Assembly: GCA_033398695.1 (NCBI GenBank)
Contig: CM065819.1
Coordinates: 3,087,501 to 3,151,500 of the forward strand
From: Orobanche coerulescens
Taxonomy: Eukaryota; Streptophyta; Magnoliopsida; Lamiales; Orobanchaceae
DNA: 64,000 nucleotides
Reading direction: 5' to 3'
In this document: in pieces, positions 45,539-56,161 of the stretch
Layout: each line of letters starts with the position of its first letter
Position numbering within the stretch: position 1 is the stretch's first letter
Program-made: the position numbers and the translations under genes
Notes under the pieces: model-generated
The model's input: the letters and a program-made list of their open reading frames with translations, nothing else
Told to the model about the DNA's origin: nothing
The model's database searches: none

Positions 45539-48292
45539 GGACTAAAGAAGCAGCTGGAGGAATTATTGCAGAAGGGTTACATTCAACCTAGCGTTTCTCC
45601 TTGAGGAGCACCCGTTCTATTTGTCCGGAAGAAAGATGGATCCCTTTGATTGTGTATCGATTATAGGGAGCTAAATAAGGTGACAATCAAGAACAAGTAT
45701 CCTATACCTCGGATCGATGACTTGTTTGACCAACTCCAGGGGGCCAGAGTATTCTATAAGATTGACTTGCGATTAGGACATCATCAGCTAAGGATTAAGG
45801 AATCTGATATACCGAAATCTGCTTTCAGATCCCGGTACGGACATTATGAATTTGTAGTGATGCCATTCGGACTTACCAATGCTCCTGCGGTATTTATGCA
45901 ATTGATGAATCGGGTATTCTTAGAATACTTGGATAAGTTCGTGGTCGTTTTCATTGATGACATCTTGATCTATTCGAAAGACCCCGAGGAACATGCTGAG
46001 CATGTGCGTATTGTTCTGAGCACCTTAAGGAATAAACAGCTGTATGCAAAACTTTCTAAATGTGAGTTCTGGCTTAAGGAAGTGACCTTCCTTGGACATG
46101 TGATATCAGCTGACGGAGTTCAAGTAGACCCGAAGAAAGTCGAGGCAATCTTGGAGTGGGAATCTCCCAATAATGTGAAAGAAGTCTGGAGTTTCTTAGG
46201 ACTTGCTGGATATTATCGCCATTTCGTAGAGGAATTTTTCAAAATTGCTCGTTAGCTCACTCAGCTGTTATAGAAAACTCTAAAGTTCGCATGGAATGAG
46301 AAACGCCAGGCTAGTTTTGATGATCTTAAGAAGAGACTGACAACAGCGCCTATACTAGCGTTACCAGATGGAACTGATGGATTCATGGTATACAACGATG
46401 CTTCAAATCAGGGTCTGGGATGTGTGTTGATGCAAAAGGATAGGGTGATTGCCTATGCCTCTCGACAGTTGAAACCATACGAAGTTAATTACCCGACTCA
46501 TGATCTGGAGTTAGCAGCTGTGGTCTTTGCTTTGAAAATTTGGCGACATTATTTATACGGCACTCGTTGTCAGATCTTTACAGATCATAAGAGCCTCAAG
46601 TATATTTTTAGTCAGAAGGAATTAAACATGAGGCAGAGAAGGTGGCTGGAATTGATCCTGGATTACGACTTGCAAATCCTCTACCATCCGGGTAAAGCAA
46701 AAGTAGTAGCTGATGCACTGAGCCGTAAACCTATTTCTCTTCGAGTGTTGGAAGCACTTATGTCCCAAACCAGCATTCAACAAGAACTGATCCGCGAAGG
46801 GATCGAAGTATGGTCACCAGGAATCCAAGGGCGACTATATGTGATGGAACTAACTTCGTCACTAGTCAAGGAAATCAAATCTAAGCAGTTGAACGATTCT
46901 CTGACTCTTCGGTTATGTGACGAAGTAAAGAAAGGAAAGTCCCCAGGGTTCGTGACACAAGATGATGGAGTTCTGAGATTTCAGAGTCGACTTTGTGTTC
47001 CCGATGATGATGTTTTGAGACAGACAATTCTGAAGGAAGCTCACAGCGCACCCTATTCTATTCATCCGGGCAGCAGTAAGATGTATAAGGATCTAAAACA
47101 AAACTTCTGGTGGGGAAATATGAAGAAGGACGTAGCAGAATACATTTCGAAGTGTTTGACTTGTTAGCAGGTTAATATTGAACATCAACGACCTGCCGGA
47201 ATGTTGAAGCCACTTCCAATCCCTGAGTGGAAGTGGGAGGATATCTCGATGGATTTCATCACCAATATGCCAAGGACCAAGACGGGAATGAACATGATTT
47301 GGGTTGTAGCTGATCGACTAACCAAGTCGGCCCATTTCCTAGGAATTAAAGACACGTGGGGACCCGATAAATTGGCACGAGTATTTATTGCAGAGATAGT
47401 CAGATTGCATGGGATGCCGAAGACCATTATTTCAGATCGAGATGGTCACTTCGTGTCGCACTTCTGGAAGGCAGTTCACAGGGCTTTGGGGACCGAGCTG
47501 AACTTTAGCACGGTTTATCATCCTCAAACGGACGGTCAGTCCGAAAGGACTATACAAACAGTAGAAGACATGCCTAGAGCTTATGCCTTGGATTGGTCAA
47601 CTGATTGGGAAGTTCACTTGTCGTTGATTGAATTCACATATAACAATAGTTGGCATGCTTCTATTAAGATGGCACCATTTGAAGCTTTGTACGGAAGAAG
47701 ATGCCGATCACCCCTGTGCTGGGATGATCCTTCGGACTTGATTGAGATGGAACCGGAATTTATAGTTCAGACTCAAGAGAAGATAGCTTTGATTCGGGAA
47801 AGACTGTTGACTGCCCAGAGTCGACAGGAGTCTTATGAAGATGTGCGTCGTCGCCCGCTAGAGTTCGACATTGGGGACCATGTACTATTGAAGGTTTCTC
47901 CTACTCGGGGAATTTTTCATTTCGGAAGGAAGGGAAAGCTAAGTCCGAGATATATCGGACCATTTAAGATCCTCGAGAGAGTTGGGGATTTAGCATACAG
48001 GGTGGCCTTAGCACCATCGTTAAGTCATATTCATAATGTTTTCCACGTATCCCAACTGCGGAAGTATATACCGGATCCCAGTCATGTCATTGACTTTGGC
48101 GAGATTGAAATGGCTAATGATGGCTCGTTCGAAGAAAAGCCAATCAAGATACTTGAGACTTGAGTCAAGCAATTGAGGAATAAACCGATCTCCTTGGTAA
48201 AATTTCAGTGGTCTCGGCATGGAGTCCAAGAAGCAACTTGGGAGACGGAAGACAGTATGAGGTCGAGATACCCGGAATTGTTTTCGTTTTAA
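45539..48292 (+). pseudogene. Gypsy B pol, second part (RT-RNase H-integrase-tail)
   Basis: Continues the frame of 33508-35388. [42 protein letters not shown] text, [35 protein letters not shown]. RNase [44 protein letters not shown]. Integrase: [70 protein letters not shown]. Tail: ISLVKFQWSRHGVQEATWET, then MRSRYPELF. Stops at 45602, 45647, 46253, 46271, 47165 and 48161, with no frameshift. All stops fit C-to-T changes on one strand or the other. Confidence 0.9.
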
Positions 48293-48327
48293 GTTTCGGG
48301 CCGAAACTTTTTTTTAGATGGGTAATA

Positions 48328-48932
48328 TGTAATGCCCGGATAATTATTGTGTATTTATCTTGTAAGATTCAACTTTTTGATGTTATTATTCGGAGGTTGG
48401 TTTCCCGTAATTCGTATCCTTACGTTTTGGTATCTCCAGCATTATGCATGCATGGTTCTGCACGTGTTAGCGTACGCTATCAGGCGTCCATAACGTACGC
48501 TAAGACTGTAGTATTACGTACGTTATCTGATGTGCTTAACGTACGTAAGCTAAGTTAACTTACGATTCGGATAATGGTCGGCGTGTGGGGGCCAAGGAAG
48601 GGGTCGGGGAAGATTCGTGTGATATTCTGCGTGAACCTGGATATAGGTGTTACGTACGCTATGGTGCATGTTTTACGTACGCTAAGGACATGGATATTAC
48701 GAACGTAAAACCATTGTGATTACGTACGTAAGGATATGGCAAAATCAGGCCAGTGAGTTATGGTCAGACGACTACGTACGCTAAAGTTAAGGTATAACGT
48801 ACGTTAAGTTTGTTACGTACGTAAGGTTATTTTCATAACGTACGTAATGCCCAGAATTCTATTTATAGACCTCGACCCTATTTCATTTCTCACCTTTCCT
48901 TTGGCCGATTTTTCGTGTTCTGGAGATCTTTC
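48328..48932 (+). mobile_element. Gypsy B 3' LTR, left part
   Basis: Starts TGTAATGCCCGG at 48328 after a degenerate PPT (TTTTAGATGGGTAATA). It includes the palindrome array 48467-48847 and the TATA-like box near 48860. Copia 1 interrupts it after GATCTTTC. The array here keeps more ACGTACG cores than in the 5' LTR. Confidence 0.92.
48467..48847. repeat. Palindrome array in Gypsy B 3' LTR
   Basis: Same order and spacing as 18930-19309, with TTACGTACGTTA and TAACGTACGTAA at positions that read ACATACG in the 5' copy. The paired arrays let one see which motif bases decayed. Confidence 0.88.
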
Positions 48933-50956
48933 TGTTGGGATTCGGTGCCTAAAACGAAGGCCCAGCGGAAGCGGTAAAACGAAAATTAATTCGATCCGAA
49001 TCCCTACGAGGATCGATCGAGCTACGTATATACAAATGTCAAAACGAATAACAAGAGATATAGAAACTCACCCTTGTAGTCTGTTGATTAGATGGATAAC
49101 CTTCTCTTGAGCTATTCCCCAAGCTTTTCTTGATCTCTACGAATCTATTCCGCTTCAAGCCCTTGAACGATCCAACGCCGAAAGCACCGCGTCTCTACTT
49201 GCCACGCGCCGGAAAAACGAACGGAATGACAACACTTTGCTATCCTCCGAGGATACGGCTAGAGCTAGGTGATGAAGCTATTGATTTTGATGAATATACT
49301 CCAAGTATGTTTATCAAAATTCTCTCAATATTTTTTTCTCAATTTTCTCCAAGAAAAATGAAGAAGAAGTTAGTGAAGAAGATGAAGATGAGTATGAACA
49401 CCATGAAATGAACTCTAAGTTCTATTCTCTCTCTCCTTCAAACTCACTTACGTATATCTCTCCTCCAAGGTGTGAATTATATATGTTATATGATGAAGTC
49501 TTCTCAATCACAAGCTTACATATATATTCTTTATTCACCTTCCACCAAACTTATACAACTCATTCACATGAGAGGTATCCCCACCATGTCAATATCATCC
49601 ATATAAAATGGAAACAAAAGACAAGGGGAAATTAGGTGGAAAAGAGGAGGGTGGCCATGATGAAAAACGGATGAGTTCGGTTCGTTTTGGACTCCCGAAA
49701 GTCCAAACAGATAAACTCCGATTCCGTATCGATTAATTAATCCAATTAATTAAACATATCAAATACAAAATAATATAATTAATTTCTCCAAGAAATAATT
49801 ATATACATGAATTAAATTAATCACCCAATAATTTATTTAATTCATTAGGCCGTAAATCAATTTATCCAATAAATCAATTTAGACATCTAATGTCCCAAAT
49901 TTAGATATCTAATATCTAATACACATAATGAGAGAATTAGCTTGATTCATTTCGTCGTCAATCCTAATGCGCGACTGGGTAGGTCTGTCTCAGTCAGCAA
50001 TTGGAGGAACCAAAGAGTAGTAGCACCACCTAGCCAGCCTGGCGGCCTACACTGTACCCCAACTGAGAACGAATGATTGGGATCATTCAAGAACCATTCT
50101 GTCGTGAATACCAGTATACGTATAAACCCTTCTTTCAAATGTCCCGATCAAGTTATAGGGTCACGGTCAGTCAAACCCTATCTGTACTTGACGCTATGCA
50201 TGCGTTAATGCAAATCGAGATCATCGAGCTCTCGTGTATCTAATACAACTAGCTCCAATGCTTTGGCCAAAGACTTATGATCTCATCTGCCAATAACCGC
50301 ATAGGACATATAACCCGTTCACTAACAGGAGAAAGAATTCTATCTTGGTATTCAGTAGGACCTGCTACTTGCCCATCAAGATGCACGTTGAGGTTGACCC
50401 CCGCCTTCCGGTTTACAGGGTCGAACTACTCTAATGAAAATCTTGACGTCACAAGCACATCCCTACTAAATCCTCAAGTCGAAGGTTCACGAATACCTAT
50501 CACAACCTTTCGATTCCATCATTGACTGTCCCGGAGTGAAATCCATGTGACGAATCGAGGGTGAGTCGGTTCGAGTATACTAATCCAATTAGCATACCTA
50601 TAACGTGTGCTCCCACTAACCATTAGTGTTCAACAGGCACTCTCCTTGTCAAAGAACACGTCATACAAGTCTTTACATAAACTTAACGCCCATTCAAGTT
50701 TCATCGACTTGCGAATGATTAAGTATTTGAGCTATAAACCTTTCCAGTGCCGACCCCCTTATCCAATAAGGAGTGGAACGTTTTGTTCTCAAATACACAG
50801 ACTAGTTTCTATATATATATTTACGAGTTAGGAATGCCAGTAACTACCAGTAAATAAAGAAACATTCATTGCCTTATATAAATGATTTACATAATTATAA
50901 GTACAATGCCCTCACTCAACAACCTCTGAGTGGCATTCGAGGGCATACTCCTAACA
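48933..50956 (-). mobile_element. Copia 1 3' LTR
   Basis: 2024 bp, TGTTGGGATTCGG to CTCCTAACA on the plus strand. Compared with the 5' LTR it lacks about 14 bp containing the TATA box (near 49727), apparently by deletion between two TCGAT repeats. Small ORFs over 49130-49635 are LTR sequence, duplicated at 56358-56865. Confidence 0.92.
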
Positions 50957-50968
50957 ATCTCCCACTTG
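50957..50968 (-). other. Copia 1 polypurine tract
   Basis: The minus strand reads AAGTGGGAGATT directly before the 3' LTR, identical to the Copia 2 PPT. Confidence 0.75.
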
Positions 50969-52057
50969 CACTCAATGCCACACACTATGGTATCTAATAC
51001 CCATGTTCTCCATATTATGCTCCAAGCTAATCTGAGAGTGTGGCTTGGTCAGTGGATCAGTGACGTAGTCGGCTGACTCTACTCTATGCAGCACAATGTA
51101 TCTCTTTGCGATCAAATACTCTTACGAGATGATACTCTCTCAATATGTTTGGTCTTGTTGGAAACCTCGGCTCTTAGGCACTGTCTACTGCTCTGCGCGT
51201 AGCGGCACAAGGTGTCACGAGAAGTTTACCTAGTAACTTCTTAACCCTTCCTTTGGAGGCCTCGTGGCCGCTTTATACTCAAACTATCGGTGGAATCGGA
51301 AATACGCTATACTAGGCACTATGCCAAGATACTGCTCTTCCATGAAGAGTAAATGTAGCCAGAAGTAGATATATAATCGTCTTTCTGTCCTTGGAAGTCC
51401 AATACAGTGAATCCCACCACATTCTGTACTCCACCACCATATATAAGAATTAGATATCTTAGTACTTCTAAAGTACTTGAGAACATTCTTTACGGCGGTC
51501 TAATGTTCCCTGACTGGGTTAGCCCGAAACCTACTTACCACGCTTCCAGCATGCGCAATGTCAGGTCTTGTACACAATAAAGCATATGTAAGGCTACCCA
51601 CTTCCGAAGCATATGGTATATAACTCATTTCCTATCATTGTTCCTCACTATGAGGACACATCTTCAAGGTGAGATTTATTCCATGTCGCATCGGAAGGAA
51701 CCCTCTTTAAGATGTAATCTATATAGAGGGCTTGGAAAAAACATATCATTCTCTTCGATCTATCCCAGTAGAGTCGAATCCCAAGAATATAGGTTTCTTC
51801 TCCCAAGTCTTTCATGGAGGAATTACTCGAAAGCCAAGCTTTCCCAGAACTGAGCATTCCCACATCATTTCCTATTAGTAGAATGTCATCTACATATAGT
51901 ACTTAGAATGTGATCTTGCTCCCACTAACCCTCTTGTATACACAAGATTCCTCTTCATTTTGAATGAAGTCAACTCTTTGACCGTCTCGTCAAAATGAAG
52001 GTCCCAACTACATGAAGACTGCTACAGTCCATTTCATGGAGTCTACATCCACCATTG
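50969..52057 (-). pseudogene. Copia 1 RT/RNase H remnant
   Basis: Decayed minus-strand sequence. One open piece at 51863-51648 keeps the text of the RT thumb region (SMKDLGEETYILGIRLYWDRSK, then ALYIDYILKR), with CTRPDIAHA-like text near 51570. The RT palm from KWV.K.K to LNG and YVDD is not recoverable between 52057 and 51860, and the space is far too short. The RNase H part near 51000-51500 is fragmentary, with many stops. Confidence 0.75.
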
Positions 52058-53248
52058 CTAGGTCATTGGTCGCGGGTCGGTCTCTTGTTTATCACTTGGA
52101 ACCTCGAGGAAACCCAGTTCCTCCAAGTGCATAAAACTATACCTCTCAGGTAAATGAGACACCCTACTAGACCTACGAGGTGGTTGTACTTGTGTTTCGT
52201 AAAGTTCATTCAGTTTCTTGCCAAACTGCCTCCGAGGAGTTTCATTGTATTCTTCTAAAGAAATAGTTCTACCTGCTCCGCCTTCCTGAATGAACTCATC
52301 TTCCAGGAAGTGTGCTTGTAAAGCAACAACGATCTTTCGATCTTCGGGCATGTAGAATAGATATCCCATCATCCCAGATGGGAATCCAATGAAACGTCCC
52401 TTCGCGGACCTAGCTTCCAACTTCTCCACCTTAGTCTTCTTGACATAGGCGGGACATCCCCAAATCCTAATGTGATTAAGACTTGGTTTCCTTCCCTCCC
52501 ACATCTCATGTGGAGTTTTAGGAATGGATTTGGAAGGACTTATGTTCAAGATGTAAGCGGCAGTCAGGAGTGCATACCCCCATAGGTAAATCGGCAAGTT
52601 AGTATAGCCCAGCATGGAATGGACCATGTTCAACAAGGTCCGGTTCCTTCGCTCTGACACACCATTTAACTGAGGAGTACCTGGAGGTGTTAGTTGTGAA
52701 ACTATTCCATGTTCCTTAAGGAACTCGTCAAACTCCGTACTCATATACTCGCCACCTCGGTCCGACCGAAGTGCTTTGATATGATTACCAGTTTGTTTCA
52801 CGACTAGGGCCTTGAATTCCTAGAATTTCTCAAAGGCCTCAGATTTATGTTTCATTAAGTATACATAACCATACCTAGTATGATCATCTGTAAACGTAAT
52901 GAAATATTGATATCCGTCGCGTGCTGCTTCCAAAGCACCACATATGTTGGTATGGATTAATATCAGTTTATCAGCGGCTTTTTCAAATGTCCCTGTGAAG
53001 GGGGACTTAGTCATTTTGCCTTTAAGGCAAGATTCACAAGTAGGGAAGGGATCTGATCCCAATGGACCCATAAGTCCATCTTTTTCCATCTTGTAAACCT
53101 TGGTCTGACCAACATGACCAAGTCTAAGATGCCATTTCAAAACTTGATTGGTTTCATCCCTACCACGTTTTCTAGTCATAGTATTCACAACTACTTTGTT
53201 GTTGAGATTTAGATGATACAATCCATTTAACAGTGTAGCAGTACCCAC
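52058..53248 (-). pseudogene. Copia 1 integrase
   Basis: GAG-pre-integrase (53248-52820, WHLRLGHVGQTKVYKME, CESCLKGKMTKSPF) then the start of the core (FITFTDDHTRYGYVYLM). After one TAG, 52801-52058 holds IKALRSDRGGEYMSTEF, PQLNGVSERRNRTLLN, LWGYALLTAAYILNISPSK and the integrase C-part (GCPAYVKKTKVEKLEARSAK). The same frame as gag-protease is kept. The TAG at about 52820 lies where the family has Lys or Gln. Catalytic Asp and Glu positions look present, so this domain is well preserved apart from the stop. Confidence 0.85.
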
Positions 53249-53257
53249 TAGTTTATT

Positions 53258-54408
53258 TTAGAAATAAATTTTGCGGGAACCATCACCAATGAAAAATGAA
53301 AAGCCTTTTCGGTCCATGACCGGAATGGATACAATGTCTTTGTGCCCCTTGGGCAAAACAAGTACATATTCTAAAGTCAAAACAAAACTGGATTCTAAAC
53401 CCAAAAGAAGTGATCCTATGTCGGTCGCCTTGACACTATGCCCGCTTCCAACTGTGATCATAACTTCTCCAGCTCCAAGCTTCCTACTTTGTTCCAGATT
53501 TTGATTCACGGTACAGATATGAGAACTAGCACCAGAATCCAGTATCGAGGAAGTAGCAGAACAATTTGTTTCCAAAACTAAAAGTTCTGTACCTGAAGTG
53601 CCATGAAGAATCTGACAGTCTCTAGCCCAGTGGCCCAGCTCACCGCACTTGAGACAAGTATCTTTCTTCTTCTTGCCTTTTGGAACCATCGGGGCCTTGC
53701 CCTTTCCTTTAACGTCCTTAACTTGTGGTCCAGTCTGCTTCTTGGTCTTTTTCTTTTTATTCTTAGACTTCCGAAGTCCAGAAGAAATCACAAGGGCAGA
53801 CTCCTTCATCCGCGGAGTCTTCATCTGAGACTGAGCGGTCACAAGTTTGTTCATTAGCCCAGCTAAATTACATGCAATCTCATTGCAGTTGGAGTTCATA
53901 ACAAACTGTGAGAAGGAATCAGGGAGAGACTTTAGGATAAGGTCAGTTTGGAGAGAAGTATCCATTTTAAAATCAAGAGCCTCCAATCTCTCAATTATGG
54001 ATATCATTTTGAGGACGTGTTCCCCAACCTTCTCACCTTCCTTCATCCTTGCACCGAACAGTTGCTTGGATATCTCATATCTAGCAGTTCTGCTATGCTC
54101 ACCATAAAGCTCGGTTAAGTGAGATAGAATCTGCCTAGAAGAAGTCATTTTCTCATGAGCTCTCTGAAGCTCATTAGACATGGAAGCCATCATATAAGCA
54201 CGGACTTTCACGTCATCCTTAACCCACTTTTCGTGGTTTTCAATCTCTTCCTGATTGGCTCGGGTCCGCACAGGAGGCGCCGGAATGTCCGTCTCCAAGA
54301 CGTATCCCAAAGCCTCTATACCGAGGACAATCATCGATCTCGGAGCCAATCCACAAAGTTAGGTCCCATTAAGGTGTTCTTTTCGAGTAGAATTGCGAGT
54401 GGATTCAT
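53258..54408 (-). pseudogene. Copia 1 Gag-protease
   Basis: The start is the ATG at 54408 (MNPLAILLEKNTLMGPNF, then VDWLR), the same opening as Copia 2 Gag. A 1-base frameshift near 54345 moves to the frame that is open for 363 codons (54349-53258). The site reads CGAGATCGATG where CGAAATCTGATG-like sequence is expected. It has a UBN2-type Gag domain, a Lys-rich linker (SKNKKKKTKKQ) and a knuckle CLKCGELGHWARDCQ. The protease follows (SILDSGASSHICT), ending at a TAA at 53260 before integrase. Confidence 0.85.
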
Positions 54409-56161
54409 TGTCATATTGAGATTTGAGTCTGCATTAAGTACGATAGATTAATTAGTGACTCATTCAATTATGTTCTGAGTATAGAATTAATGTCTTTTCT
54501 ATTCTTGTTACCCAGCTCCCACTATTTTTATCGGAACAACACACTCCCATGTGAAATCCGGAAGTATCGTCGCTCTACTTCATAGTGGTGATCGAGTTCT
54601 TTATAAATCTTAATAGAGGGCAACCAAACAGGTTTCTAGTCTATTAATTTTCATAAAGTGGTGTCCAACACCAACCCATCTAATGGATGATTCGATCTTA
54701 TTTTTCCCCTTGTTCACTCCCCTCAACCTATACGGTTTCTATAGTTCGTGAACAAGTTAAGTTTATACCATCGACGCAAATCAGTTTCACAATTGAATCT
54801 TATCCGGCAACCTATCGTGTTTCTAGGGATAAAATTTGCTCCAACCGAAGGCATCAATGCGCTCCGGTAATTTATCCGTCCTCCCCGAACGACTACCCCG
54901 ATAACTCGGAAGCATAGCACATCCGGTTTGGATTTCAATTTCCCGAAAGCTCGATGGAGGGAAGGAAAACCTTGAAACCTTTTAAACTTAATAATTTTTC
55001 GTGGGAGAATTTTTGCGATTAACGTTACACTTTGCACATTAATCATTTAAGCGCGTTTGTGGCATTCATACAATATGAAACAACCATTCACAACCTAGTT
55101 GCTACCAACATGTGGTTCATGGACCGTTCCTAGAAAACAAAAACTCTGTAATCTAATTACAAGTCTTCGTCTTGAATCTTCGTCTTCTCGAAACGGATCT
55201 TCCTCCGGTCTTTGTCATTACATATAAATTTTACATCGAAAATTGCATCCTAGATACAAACATTTCTAGTAAAATAAATAGGCTCAAAACGGCCTTTACA
55301 ACCCAATCGAATAAAACGAACGATTCAAAACTAAGTCCACGAACCACATCCCCATTCAAAAGCATTCATCAAATAAAGACTATATAAATAGAAAGCGTAG
55401 AGATACATTGATCCAATCAACAATACGAACCGATCCAATCGATTCACACAACCGGTAATATGATAACGTTCAAAATAATTCGGTCGACCACAATTATTCC
55501 AATTAATCGAATTTCCCTAATAAAATGAAATACCATAAATCATTTTAATCATATTAAATCTAATTTAACATGCGGGAGATTAATTTTCAAGAATACACGA
55601 AAAAATCGAGCCGGGTGGAAAAATGGCCTGCCTGGCCGAGTCACTGCCGGCCAGACACGGCCCGTGTCGCCTGACACGGTCGGGTCATGCCGGCAGTGTC
55701 CCAGACATTCCTGCCAGACACGGCCGTGTCGCCTGACACGGTCGAGTCACTTCCTGAAGCCTTCCGGCCAGACACGCCCGTGTCGCCTGACACGGTCGGG
55801 TCTCCTGTGCAGGCTCGGCCAGATCACGGACACGACCGAGTCACCCAGGACACGGTCTAGTCTCTCTCGACCAGAATGCACCTTTTGACCAAAAAATCGT
55901 CCGACGACGATTCGGGGCTAGATTTTCGACCGGATATCCAATATCAATATTTTTCGACTTTCATATCTTCAATATAAATCATATTTCCCAGAAATTTAAG
56001 ATTTATATTTAGACATAAAGTTACGAAAAATACAATTATTACGTACGAAAAACATATACCACGATTATGACTAAAATGATTCCAAATCATTCACCATCTA
56101 ATCGAGCATTCCAAATGCCAATATCGTATATACGATCGCAAGACCTACGCTCCGATACCAC
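54409..56161 (-). other. Copia 1 leader between PBS and gag
   Basis: 1.75 kb without a convincing gene, mostly AT-rich. It contains a GC-rich tandem block at 55620-55870. The PBS is at 56149-56161, where the minus strand reads GTGGTATCGGAGC. The open frames in it (for example 54687-54917) show no family motifs. Confidence 0.75.
55620..55870. repeat. GC-rich palindromic tandem block in Copia 1 leader
   Basis: Three clear units and one diverged unit, roughly 50-75 bp apart. Each contains GGCCAGACACGGCCGTGTCG and then CCTGACACGGTCGGGTC. GACACGGCCGTGTC is a perfect 14-bp palindrome in the second unit, and the neighbours differ by one base. RNA from here could fold into a row of strong hairpins. 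The block stands out against about 65% AT surroundings. Confidence 0.85.

Noticed and set aside
49130..49635. Small plus-strand frames repeated at 56358-56865, which could look like a duplicated gene pair.
   Set aside because: They are the two LTRs of Copia 1. The identity reflects LTR duplication, not gene conservation.
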